Shown here: in pieces, positions 8,320 through 17,360 of the stretch
Layout: each line of letters begins with the position of its first letter
Position numbering within the stretch: the first letter of the stretch is position 1
NCBI RefSeq assembly: GCF_002897375.1
Contig: NZ_BFAG01000002.1
Span: forward strand, 122,501-186,500
Length of the DNA stretch: 64,000 nt
Direction: 5' to 3'
Source: Deinococcus aerius
GTDB taxonomy: Bacteria > Deinococcota > Deinococci > Deinococcales > Deinococcaceae
The notes under the pieces: model-generated
Told to the model about the DNA's origin: nothing
Databases searched by the model: none
What the model saw: the letters and a program-made list of their open reading frames with translations, nothing else
Translations under genes and position numbers: made by a program

Positions 8320-9597
8320 TCACCGGCCCAGGGTCGCCAGCATCAGGACGCTCGCCGTGAGCATCACCAGGGCGGCGATCCAGCCGAGGACCTTCAGGCC
8401 GGGCGGCAGGACGAACTCGCCCATCACCCGGCGGCTCGATGCCAGCAGCAGCATCGCCGCCATCACCGGGGCGCTCGCCACCCCGTTGACGACCGCCGCG
8501 AGAACCAGCGCGCGGATGGGGTCGACCGGCGTGAAGTTCAGCCCCACCCCGAGCAGGGCCGAGGCGCCCAGGACGAGGTAGAAGCCCCGGGCCTCCAGGG
8601 GCCTCCGGGCCAGGCCGACGGGCCAGCGCAGCGCCTCGCCCACCGCGAAGGCGGCCGAGCCCGTGAGCACCGGCACCGCGAGCAGGCCCGTCCCGACGAT
8701 CCCGAGCGCGAAGAGGGCGAAGGCGAGGCGGCCCGCCACGGGCCGCAGGGCCTGTGCCGCCTGCGCCGCCGTCGCGATGTGGGTCTGCCCCGAGGCGTGG
8801 AGCGTCACGGCGGCCGTCAGGATGATGAAGTAGGCCACCAGGTTCGAGAAGCCCATGCCGACCAGGGTGTCGAGCCGGATGCGCCGGAACTGCGCGGGGG
8901 CGAGGTCGGGGCGGTGGCGCAGCCGCGTCTCCCCGGGCTCGGCCCGTGAGTCCTCGACCTCCTGCGAGGCCTGCCAGAAGAAGAGGTACGGGCTGATGGT
9001 GGTGCCGAGCACCGCGACCAGGGCCTGGAGGCTGGCCGCGTTCCAGCTCAGGTGGGGCAGGAGGGTGGCCCGCAGCGCCTCACTCCACGGCACCCGCACC
9101 ACGAACACCGTGGCGACGTAGGTGAACAGGGCCAGGGTGAGCCACCGCAGCCCCCGCACGTACCGGGAGTACGGCACGAACACCAGCAGCGCGACCGACA
9201 GCAGCGCGAGGAGCGCGGTGTAGAGGTGCGCGTGCCCGCCGATCAGGAGGTGCAGGGCCGCTCCCATCGCGCCCAGGTCGGCCCCCAGGTTGATGACGTT
9301 CGCCCCCACCAGCAGGGCCGTGACCCCGTACAGCAGCGGAGCCGGGGCGAACTCGCGCAGGTTGCTCGCCAGCCCCCGCCCGGTGACCCGCCCGATGCGC
9401 GCGCTGATCTCCTGGGTGGCGGCCATCAGGGGGAAGGTGAACAGCATCGTCCACAGCAGGCCGGAGCCGAACTGCGCCCCGACCTGCGAGTAGGTGGCGA
9501 TGCCGCTGGGATCGTCGTCCGACGCCCCGGTGATCAGGCCGGGCCCGAGCAGGCGCCGCCAGGAAACCGTCTGGCGGCGGGGTGCGGTCCGGCTCAC
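8320..9597 (-). CDS. Divergent Nramp-family divalent metal transporter
   Basis: A 425-residue polytopic protein with about 11 TM segments. The TM1 motif reads DDDPSGIATY where classical Nramp has DPGN, and the TM6 motif reads TTISPYLFFWQASQEVE where classical Nramp has the MPH metal-binding Met. This puts it in a divergent branch whose substrate (Mn, Mg or another metal) is not predictable. GTG at 9597 is the chosen start, with GGGGAAG upstream; it overlaps the TGA of a 14-codon leader frame (GTGA). The gene is under a TATACC/TTTACC box promoter. Confidence 0.85.
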   Translation of the reverse strand: MSRTAPRRQTVSWRRLLGPGLITGASDDDPSGIATYSQVGAQFGSGLLWTMLFTFPLMAATQEISARIGRVTGRGLASNLREFAPAPLLYGVTALLVGANVINLGADLGAMGAALHLLIGGHAHLYTALLALLSVALLVFVPYSRYVRGLRWLTLALFTYVATVFVVRVPWSEALRATLLPHLSWNAASLQALVAVLGTTISPYLFFWQASQEVEDSRAEPGETRLRHRPDLAPAQFRRIRLDTLVGMGFSNLVAYFIILTAAVTLHASGQTHIATAAQAAQALRPVAGRLAFALFALGIVGTGLLAVPVLTGSAAFAVGEALRWPVGLARRPLEARGFYLVLGASALLGVGLNFTPVDPIRALVLAAVVNGVASAPVMAAMLLLASSRRVMGEFVLPPGLKVLGWIAALVMLTASVLMLATLGR

Positions 9598-9638
9598 GGG
9601 AGCTTCCCCTGGGGCAGCGAGGGGGCTGGGCAGTCCAT
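9594..9638 (-). CDS. Leaderless 14-aa leader peptide coupled to the Nramp-like gene
   Basis: ATG lies 6 nt after the -10 hexamer TAGGAT, the spacing at which other genes in this regulon begin translation directly. The frame encodes MDCPAPSLPQGKLP and its TGA overlaps the GTG start of the transporter (GTGA). It is probably translated to deliver ribosomes to the downstream start. The same design is seen before uppP. The peptide itself may have no function. Confidence 0.5.
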   Translation of the reverse strand: MDCPAPSLPQGKLP

Positions 9639-9659
9639 GCCGCGATCCTAGGGCCGCCG

Positions 9660-9678
9660 GGTAAAGGGCCGGTATACC
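9660..9678 (-). promoter_or_regulatory. TATACC-N5-TTTACC box, promoter of the Nramp-like gene
   Basis: On the minus strand the site reads TATACC, GGCCC, TTTACC (11-bp period), then nine bases, then TAGGAT as -10, then six bases and ATG 9638 of the leader frame. The opposite side faces the APP1-type gene, but the box orientation points to the transporter. Confidence 0.75.
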
Positions 9679-9772
9679 GGCGGGTGCCTCTGCCACCCCG
9701 GTCGGGACCCGGCCCCCTGCGCCACCCCTGGCCCCTGGGGCGACGCGCCCCGCTCTCCCGGGCCTGCTCCGC

Positions 9773-10672
9773 GTGCGGCGAGCCGTGCCCGACCATCTGA
9801 CGTCCCGACCCCTGCTGGCTGCCCTGCTCCTGTGATCCGCCCAGGCGGCGCACCTCACGGTCCTGGACTCCCCCGACCCCGCGCAGCTCCGCGTCCGGGT
9901 CAGCGCGGACGACGGGGTCGCCGGGCGTGCCGACGCGCCGGGCGACCCCGTGGCGCTGAACGTGCCGCGCAACCTCGCCCGCCTGCTGCCGGGCTCGCTC
10001 CCGGGCGTCCCGGTGACCTGTCAGCCCGAACGGGGTCCGGCGGTGCGGGTGGTCACGGACCTGCCGGGGTACGCCACCCGCCCGTTGCCCACCGGGACGA
10101 TGGGGGCGACCACCGTCCGTGTCCAGGGAGCCGCTCCCGTGCAGCTTCCCCCGCCCGCCTTCCCGGGCGCGGCGCACCTCACGGTGACCGACCTCGACGA
10201 CACGGTGATCGTCACGGGAGTGGTGCAGGGCTGGACGCTGCGCAGCGGCCTGACGGCCAACGGCACGACCCGGCCCCTCTTCCCGGACGTTCCCGCCCTC
10301 CTGCGCGGGCAGGCGGCGCGCGGGCCGGTCATCTCCCTCAGCAACAGTCCCGACGGGCTGACGGTCTCCCTGCGGACCCTGCTGCATGTCCGCGGGCTTC
10401 CCGAGGGGCCGCTGTTCTTCCGCGAGGGCGCCGCAGAGCACAAGAGCCGCGTCCTCGACACTCTGGCGCGGACCACCACCGCCCGGTTCACATTGATCGG
10501 GGACAGCGGGGAGCGCGACCCGGAGACCTACGCCCGGTTCGTCCGGGAGCATCCGGGCCGGGCCGAACGCCTCCTGATCCGGGACGTCGGCACCCCGGCG
10601 CGTCGTCAGGAGGTCGGGCGGCGGCTCACGCCGCTGGGCGTTCCCTTCGGATTTCTGCCCGCCGCCCCCTGA
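9773..10672 (+). pseudogene. APP1-type phosphatase (DUF2183), interrupted by in-frame TGA in the signal peptide
   Basis: The frame from GTG 9773 encodes a basic N-terminus, a hydrophobic stretch (PLLAALLL), then TGA at 9833-9835, then SAQAAHLTVLD and a full App1 catalytic domain. The Asp motif TDLDDT and the motif GDSGERDPETYARF are intact, as in HAD-like phosphatidate phosphatases. Without the TGA this would be an exported protein of about 298 residues. Either a nonsense mutation, recoding or a sequencing error explains it. Translation from GTG 9950 could give a 240-residue protein without signal. The domain itself shows no decay, so the damage is recent or technical. Confidence 0.65.
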
Positions 10673-10695
10673 GAGGCACACTCTCCTGCCCCGGA

Positions 10696-11235
10696 ATGAC
10701 GAAATGGCCGCCCTTTCTCTACCGGGAGCAGGTCTATGACCTCAGCCACCTCGACGGCTTCACCTGCGAATACCTCAAGCCCGCTCAGGACGGCAAACCC
10801 GCCGTCACGTACCGGGTGTTCGTGCATTTCGGCCATCACTGCTTCACGGAGAAGAAAAAGCCTGGAGACGACCCCGCGCTCGAATACCGGCACGTCACCA
10901 ACCGCGACTACCGCAGCTTCGACACCCTGCGCTACGAGCTGTCGCGGCAACTGCCCGCCCTGGTCCGGGACCTGATGGGCAGGAAATGCTTTCACACCGG
11001 ACACGGCAACTCCTTCACCATCGAGGTGACGTCGCGGGAGGGTGAGCAGGTGGAGTACGAGGTGTACTTCAAACCCTACAAGGAGCAGGGCAGCAGGCAG
11101 CTCAGGCTGATCGTGGAGAGTGCTTTTCCGCGGGACGCCGACAGGCTGGAAAACCGGCCCAGGACGAAGCCGGTCAAGTTCGAGTTCCTGCTCTACAACA
11201 CCCAGATGAACAGACCGGTCAAGGTGCAGAGGTAA
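10696..11235 (+). CDS. Conserved hypothetical protein (179 aa)
   Basis: A soluble protein with conserved-looking stretches FVHFGHHCFTEKKK, RCFHTGHG-like KCFHTGHGNSFTIEV and a C-terminal FEFLLYNTQMNRPVK. I have a weak memory of similar proteins in accessory regions of many bacteria, possibly toxin-like, but cannot name a family with confidence. It is monocistronic: a strong terminator starts at its stop codon. No ribosome site stands out (CCGGA before the ATG). Confidence 0.75.
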   Translation: MTKWPPFLYREQVYDLSHLDGFTCEYLKPAQDGKPAVTYRVFVHFGHHCFTEKKKPGDDPALEYRHVTNRDYRSFDTLRYELSRQLPALVRDLMGRKCFHTGHGNSFTIEVTSREGEQVEYEVYFKPYKEQGSRQLRLIVESAFPRDADRLENRPRTKPVKFEFLLYNTQMNRPVKVQR

Positions 11236-11270
11236 AAGCGACGGCACACCTCAGGTGTGCCGCCGCTTTT
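11235..11270 (+). terminator. Rho-independent terminator
   Basis: Hairpin with stem AAAGCG-A-CGGCACACC pairing to GGTGTGCCG-C-CGCTTT around a TCA loop, ending in TTTT. It overlaps the stop codon of the preceding gene. Confidence 0.85.
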
Positions 11271-11563
11271 GAAATTGAGCTGGAACTGATCCTCTTGGTT
11301 ATCCCACTCTCGGGTAGGGACCCTCTTCGGGCGGTGCCAGAGCACACGGTCATCCCGTGTTCAGCGCATACCCTGACAGTGCCATCATAGCCAAAACCGG
11401 GCACAGGGTCAATGCCCGGCGGGTGTCACCCCCTCGCTGTTCGGGAGAGGGTGTTTTCTCCTGGCTCCCGGAGGCGGAGGAAGTGGTTTCGCATCTCTGC
11501 TGTTCGCTGGGGCTCATCCTGCTCACCTCCTGATGTCATGGGGGGAGCCGCTTAAGCTGGGGC
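11271..11563. other. Intergenic region, no gene supported
   Basis: About 290 bp of lower GC than its surroundings between the terminator and the next small gene. It contains several short hairpin-like stretches around 11330-11420 but no frame with a convincing start or codon bias. Confidence 0.5.
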
Positions 11564-11773
11564 ATGGCGAAGTTCATCAAGCTGGAGGACGGCAGCTACG
11601 TGAATGCCGCGGCCATCCACCGGATTCACCTGGAGAAGCACACCGACCCCAAGTTCTGGAAGCTGAACGCCCAGCTTTCCAAACCAGAAGGTGGCGCGGA
11701 GTGGGCCTACCTCGCGGGCGAGTTCGGCAGCCTCAAGGAGGCGGAGGAGGCGGTCAGGAAGCTCGGCAAGTAG
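11564..11773 (+). CDS. Small hypothetical protein (69 aa)
   Basis: Encodes MAKFIKLEDGSYVNAAAIHR and a C-terminal amphipathic Glu/Lys-rich helix. The beginning resembles small proteins in which a residue/site description (DGSYVN...AIHRI) forms a beta-strand pair. It is soluble, of unknown function and stands alone; GGGG precedes the ATG. Confidence 0.6.
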   Translation: MAKFIKLEDGSYVNAAAIHRIHLEKHTDPKFWKLNAQLSKPEGGAEWAYLAGEFGSLKEAEEAVRKLGK

Positions 11774-12064
11774 AGCGTCGGGGCGGAGGCGACAGGCAGG
11801 TGCAGGGGTTCCCCCAGCGTTATGGACCCTGGCCCGTGAACCTGGTGCTGGTCGGTGTACAGCTCACTGGCGCCGACATCAGGCCCGGCACGAGAAACCT
11901 CCGCGGGGCCACCAGGGGCCACCTCCCGGGTCAGGTCAGCGGAATGGGGGTGCGCAGGCTGGACAGCTCTGGGAGGGTGACAGGTGGCGCTCTCCGCGGC
12001 CCGGCTCGTCGTTCCTCCTGGACATACTCCCCTGGCGCCGGGCCGAGTGAGGCGGCCCTATGCC

Positions 12065-14752
12065 CTATGTCAGCTCAGGGGCCGACGCCGGGGCCCGGAG
12101 GTTGGGCTGCCCCCGGCGACCTCCCTTGGCGCGGTACATGCGCTGGTCGCTGAGGCGCAGCAGCTCGCCCGCCGTCACCGCTTCGCGCGGAAAAGCGGCG
12201 ATGCCCGCGCTGACACCCGACGTTGGAAAACCCTGCTCGCGCACGCGGGCCGCCACCGCTTCGATGTCCTCCAGGATCGCCACGCCCGTGTCCGCCGCGC
12301 CTGACAGGATCGCCGCGTACTCGTCGCCCCCGATGCGGTACACCTCGCCGCGGTCCCCAAGCGCCGCCTGCAGGGTCCGCGCGAAGGCGCGCAGCAGGTC
12401 GTCGCCGCGCTCGTGGCCCTGGTGGTCGTTCACGGCCTTGAGGCCGTCGAGGTCCATGGACAGCACCAGAACACTGTCACCGTGGGCCGCCTCCCGGAGC
12501 GCGCGCTCCAGGTCCTCCTCAAAGGCCCGGCGGTTGGGAAGGTTCGTGAGCACGTCCGTGCGGGCGGCGAGTTCGAGGCGCCGCGCCGTCGATTCGGCCT
12601 CCCGCCGCGCCCGCTCGAGGTCGCGCGTCTGTTCCGCCAGCAGGTGCTCGTAGTGCGCGCGCAGCGCCGCCACGTCCTGCCCCGGGCCTTGGAGCGCCGG
12701 GAGGTGGAACTGTGCGCCCGCCTCCCGCTGCGCGCGCAGCTCACGCCGCATGTCCTCCTCGTACGTCGCCGCCCCGAACACGCACAGGGCGGCGTCCACC
12801 ACCCGGGGGTCGAACTGTGTGTCGCGGCCGCGGTGGAGTTCCGCGAGCGCCTGCTCCCGGGTCCACGCCGCCTTGTAGGGCCGCGCGTGCGTGAGGGCAT
12901 CGAACACGTCCGCGACCGCCACGATGCGCCCCATCAGCGGAATGGCCTCGCCCGCGAGGCCGCGCGGGTACCCGCGCCCGTCCCAGCGCTCGTGGTGCGA
13001 CCACGCGATGTCCTCGGCCATCTGCAGCAGCGCCGACTCGCCGCTCGCGAGCAGGCGCGCGCCCAGCGCGGCGTGCGCGCGCATCTCGTCGTACTCCCCC
13101 GGCGTGAGCGGCCCCGCCTTGAGCAAGATCGCGTCCGGGATCCCGATCTTGCCGACGTCGTGCAGGCGCGCGGCGACCCGCGCCAGTTCCACCTGCGCGG
13201 CGGGCAGCCCGAGGTGCGCGGCCAGGCGCGCGGTGCCGTGCCCCACGCGCCAAGTGTGTTCGCCGGTCGCGTCGTCGCGGTACTCGGCGGCGGTCGCCAG
13301 CCGCGCGGCCACCTCGAGCTGCGCGCGCTCGAGGGCGGCGGTGCGTTCGAGCACGGTGCGCTCGGCCCCCTCGCGGGCGCGCCGCTCGATCTCGGTGCGC
13401 TCGCGCTGCGCCTCCGCCTCCTGGCGGGCGCGCTCGATGTCGAAGCGGGCGGTCAGCTCGCGCGTCTTGCGGTCGCCCTCCTCCGTGAAGAGTTCACGCT
13501 CGACGCGGTGGTGCTCCCGGTAGAGGGCGAGGGCCTGCGCCGCGTCGCCCTGACGTTCGAGGACGTCCGCGAGCGCGAGCAGCACCTCGCACTCGCTCTT
13601 CTTGCGCTTCACCTCGCGGGCCAGCCTCAGCGCCTCGCCCAGGCGCGCGAGGGCCAGCGGCAGCTCGTCCCGGCGCGCGGCGAGGCGGCCGAGGTGGTGC
13701 AGGGCGTCGAGTTGCCCCTCCACGTCCTCGCCCCGGCGGGCCAGCTCCAGGGCCCGCGCGTGAGACGCGACGGCCTCCCCGAGCTCTCCCGCGCGCTCGT
13801 GCAGGCGACCCAGCCCGTCGAGGGCGGACACCTCCCCGGGCGCGTACCCGATGGCGCGCGCGCGTTCCCGCGCGCCCAGCAGCTGGGCGCGCGCCTCGTC
13901 GTCCTGGCCCGCCTCCTGCCGCGCCGCGCCGATGTTGAGCAGGGCCACGACCTCGACGAGCGTGTCGCCGCCGCTCCTCGCCAGGGCGAGGGCCTGCCCG
14001 AAGTGCTCGACCGCCCTGTCCACATCGCCCATGTCGAGGTAGAGCGTGCCCAGGTTGAGGACCGTGCGGTTGAGGGTCCGGGCGTCGTCCCCCCGGCCGC
14101 GCAGCAGGGCGTGCGCCTCGGTGAGGGCCCCCAGCGCCTCCGGGTAGCGGCCCAGGCTGACGTACAGGTTCCCGATGTTGCACAGGCAGCTCGACTCTCC
14201 GGCGTGGTCCCCCAGCGCGCGGTGCGCGGCCAGCGCCTCCTCGAGGGCCGCGAGGGCCTCGGCATACGCGCCGCGGGTGTGCCGCGCGCCCGACAGCCGG
14301 TTGAGCATCCGCGCCTGCACGGCCAGGTGCCCGTGCGCGCGGGCGAGGCCGAGCGCTTCGAGAAACTGCGCCTCGGCGGCGGCGATGTCCCCATAATCCA
14401 GCATCAGCTTGCCGTCCGCGCCCAGCGCCTCCATGACGCCCGGCAGGTCGCCTGCCCGCCTGGCGACGTTCCGGGCGCGCCCGAACGCGTCACGGGCTTC
14501 ATCGCGCATCCCGCGTTCCGCCAGCGCGGCACCCAGGACGAGCAGGGCGCGCACCTCTCCCGCCGGGTACACCGCGCCTCGCGCGGCCGACCGTGCCTCG
14601 CGCGCCACTTCGGCCGCGCGAGGCGCGTCCGCGCCGACCAACTGTTCGGCGGCCCCGACGAGCGCGTCCACGACCGTCTGGGCGTCACCTCCCGCTGCGC
14701 CGCTCAATTCAAGCCGCGTCGCCCGCCGGTCCCCGCGCACACCGCCGTCCAT
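12065..14752 (-). CDS. TPR-repeat protein with HD-GYP and GGDEF domains (cyclic-di-GMP turnover)
   Basis: About 895 residues. The first ~430 residues are tandem TPR repeats, followed by a coiled coil rich in Arg/Glu, an HD-GYP phosphodiesterase domain ([10 protein letters not shown] and [11 protein letters not shown]) and a C-terminal diguanylate cyclase domain. The cyclase motif reads IGGDEY with Tyr for the usual Phe. No TM segments, so it is cytosolic and probably senses through protein contacts of the TPRs. It has both synthesis and hydrolysis domains for c-di-GMP; which dominates is unknown. The start ATG 14752 follows GGCGGGTGAG; a GTG at 14794 overlapping the protease stop is an alternative. 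Confidence 0.9.
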   Translation of the reverse strand: MDGGVRGDRRATRLELSGAAGGDAQTVVDALVGAAEQLVGADAPRAAEVAREARSAARGAVYPAGEVRALLVLGAALAERGMRDEARDAFGRARNVARRAGDLPGVMEALGADGKLMLDYGDIAAAEAQFLEALGLARAHGHLAVQARMLNRLSGARHTRGAYAEALAALEEALAAHRALGDHAGESSCLCNIGNLYVSLGRYPEALGALTEAHALLRGRGDDARTLNRTVLNLGTLYLDMGDVDRAVEHFGQALALARSGGDTLVEVVALLNIGAARQEAGQDDEARAQLLGARERARAIGYAPGEVSALDGLGRLHERAGELGEAVASHARALELARRGEDVEGQLDALHHLGRLAARRDELPLALARLGEALRLAREVKRKKSECEVLLALADVLERQGDAAQALALYREHHRVERELFTEEGDRKTRELTARFDIERARQEAEAQRERTEIERRAREGAERTVLERTAALERAQLEVAARLATAAEYRDDATGEHTWRVGHGTARLAAHLGLPAAQVELARVAARLHDVGKIGIPDAILLKAGPLTPGEYDEMRAHAALGARLLASGESALLQMAEDIAWSHHERWDGRGYPRGLAGEAIPLMGRIVAVADVFDALTHARPYKAAWTREQALAELHRGRDTQFDPRVVDAALCVFGAATYEEDMRRELRAQREAGAQFHLPALQGPGQDVAALRAHYEHLLAEQTRDLERARREAESTARRLELAARTDVLTNLPNRRAFEEDLERALREAAHGDSVLVLSMDLDGLKAVNDHQGHERGDDLLRAFARTLQAALGDRGEVYRIGGDEYAAILSGAADTGVAILEDIEAVAARVREQGFPTSGVSAGIAAFPREAVTAGELLRLSDQRMYRAKGGRRGQPNLRAPASAPELT

Positions 14753-14790
14753 CTCACCCGCCTGCCGTCCCGACCGCCAGGGCCCTCGTC

Positions 14791-16191
14791 TCACTCGTTA
14801 TGGTCGTCATTCTCGTCGCCCAGCCCCAACACGTCGCGCAAAAAAGCCTCGAGGTCGAGCCGACCCTGCACGCCGAGTTTGGTCCTGTACGCGCGGTTGC
14901 CGGGCAGGCCGTACACGTTGTGGGCGCGCGCACTCATCTTTTGCGCGAGATCCCCACGCACCTTCTTGTCCGACTCCCCGAGGGCCAGCGCGAGCCCGCC
15001 CGCCGCCATGGGGGCCGCCATCGACGTGCCGCTCCACGCCGCGAGCTGCGGCACGCCGTTCGCGTCGCGCGGCGCGGGGCCGAACACGTCCTCGCCGGGC
15101 GCGACCACCTCCAGGGCGCTGCCGTAGTTCGAGAAGCTGGACTTGACGTCGCGCGCGTCGACGCTGCCGACGCTGAGCTCGCGCTCGTTGCCCTTGCCGG
15201 CCGCGTCGCGCGCGGGATAGGTGATGGGATCCGTGTTCTCGTTCCCGGCGGACGCGACCACGAACACGCCGCTCCTGGTCGCTCGCTCGATGGCGTCCTG
15301 CACGATCTGAGAGCGCTCGTCGCTGCCCAGGCTGAGGTTGATCACGCGCGCGCCGTGCTTGACGGCCCAGTCGATGGCCTTGGCCACGCCGAGGATGTCG
15401 CCGGAGCCGTCCGGGCCGAGGACGCGCAACGGCAGGATGGTCGCGTTCGGCGCCACCTGCAGCACGATGCCCGCCACGCTCGTGCCGTGCCCGTACCCGC
15501 CGATGCCGAGGGCCCCCTCGTCCTGCGGCAGCGCGTCGTTGCCGTAGAAGTCCCACCACTCGCCCTGCGGCGCGAGCGCCCCCTCGAAGGCGGGATGGGT
15601 GAGGTCGAGGCCCGTGTCGATGACCGCGACCTTGACGCCCGCGCCGAGATGCGGGGCGAGCCGCTGCGCCTGCTGGAGCCGGACCTGTCCCCAGGTCACG
15701 CTGTTCTCGGGCACCGGCGCGTAGCTGCCCCCGGCCCACAGGGTGCGCCGCCCACCCGTCCAGGCCCGGAACTCGCCCCCCGCCCACAGGGTGCGCCGCC
15801 CCTGCATGGCGGTCACGCCCCCACCATCGAAGGCGGCCTGGTTGGGTTCGACGACGCGCCGCGACCGCGCCTTCCCCCCGGCACCCTGAGTGACAACGGG
15901 GAGTTGCGCGGAATCGACGGCGAGCAGGGCGTAGCCTGCCTGCGCGCTGAACGCGACCACCCTGCCCCCGAACTCGCGCTCAAGGCCCTGGACGCTGTCC
16001 GACTTGTCCGTGCTGACCATCAGGGCGTAGGGCGCCCGCGCCGTCGGTACGGCGATGGGCGTGGCCGTCGTCACGGGGGCCGGATCGGGAACGGGCGTCG
16101 CGGCCTCGCTGGCAGGTTGCTGCCCGCAGGCGGCGAGCGCCAGGGCCAGGAGGACGGTCCCCGGGAGGCGTGATGTGCGGGTCATGGGCAT
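14791..16191 (-). CDS. Subtilisin-like S8 serine protease, lipoprotein
   Basis: A 466-residue exported protease. A lipobox LALAAC gives the lipidated Cys22, so it is anchored at the cell surface. The catalytic triad is D192 (VIDTGLD), H235 (GHGTSVAG) and S390 (GTSMAAP). An N-terminal inhibitor-like propeptide spans about residues 50-100. Between propeptide and catalytic domain, GRRTLWAGG occurs twice 16 residues apart, a small internal repeat. AAAGGA lies 8 nt before the ATG. It ends next to the TPR-HD-GYP-GGDEF gene on the same strand; its role (protein turnover) is general to the family. Confidence 0.9.
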   Translation of the reverse strand: MPMTRTSRLPGTVLLALALAACGQQPASEAATPVPDPAPVTTATPIAVPTARAPYALMVSTDKSDSVQGLEREFGGRVVAFSAQAGYALLAVDSAQLPVVTQGAGGKARSRRVVEPNQAAFDGGGVTAMQGRRTLWAGGEFRAWTGGRRTLWAGGSYAPVPENSVTWGQVRLQQAQRLAPHLGAGVKVAVIDTGLDLTHPAFEGALAPQGEWWDFYGNDALPQDEGALGIGGYGHGTSVAGIVLQVAPNATILPLRVLGPDGSGDILGVAKAIDWAVKHGARVINLSLGSDERSQIVQDAIERATRSGVFVVASAGNENTDPITYPARDAAGKGNERELSVGSVDARDVKSSFSNYGSALEVVAPGEDVFGPAPRDANGVPQLAAWSGTSMAAPMAAGGLALALGESDKKVRGDLAQKMSARAHNVYGLPGNRAYRTKLGVQGRLDLEAFLRDVLGLGDENDDHNE

Positions 16192-16682
16192 CTGCGGTGT
16201 CCTTTCGGGTTCCGTGTCTGTCGAAAGGCAGGGAACTCTTCACGCCCAACGTAGGAGGAGGACTCTTACACAGCTCTTTTCGTGTCCTCCTGCTCGCCCT
16301 GTGAAGACCTGTGGCGCGGGGAGGAGGGACTCCGCCAGCCTCCCCGCGTGACTCGGGGGAAAGGTCTCTCAACGGGGTGAGGAGGACGGCGAATGCCGAT
16401 GTTCGCCCCCTGGGACGGCACCTCCTCGACCTGGGCTCGCGCAGCGTTCGGGCCCGGGCGGCCACGGATCGAGAACGCCGTCCAGGACCCGTGACGCGGG
16501 AAGCCCTGCTCGGTTCGGCCCGACGAGATCACCTGCTCCGCGCGGGGTCCCGACGCCGGGGGCGCCCCCTTCCCTCGGCCTACCCACCGGCCACCACGCT
16601 CCCGATGCGGGGAGGGCGTCGCGTCAGCGTCGGGGAGCGTCTCCCGCCGCCGAACCCCGCACAACACCGTCCCCACTTGGGC
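16192..16682. other. Intergenic region, no gene supported
   Basis: About 490 bp between the S8 protease start and the dedA stop. Several open frames cross it on both strands, but none has a convincing start, ribosome site or recognisable product. It should contain the protease promoter at its left end. Confidence 0.5.
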
Positions 16683-17276
<594 letters not shown>

Positions 17277-17297
17277 GCCCCCACCCTAGAGAGCCGA

Positions 17298-17316
17298 GGT
17301 AAAGAACGCGTATACC
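17298..17316 (-). promoter_or_regulatory. TATACN-N5-TTTACC box, promoter of dedA-like gene
   Basis: On the minus strand: TATACG, CGTTC, TTTACC, nine bases, -10 TAGGGT, six bases, ATG. The spacing is identical to that of the other sites in this cluster. Confidence 0.75.
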
Positions 17317-17360
17317 GAGAGGGGGAGCGGCTCAGGCCACTCCCCCCGGGAAGCCGCCCC

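Noticed and set aside
16266..16676. Minus-strand 136-codon frame upstream of the S8 protease
   Set aside because: No ribosome site, Arg/Gly/Pro-rich product and no domain; treated as intergenic.
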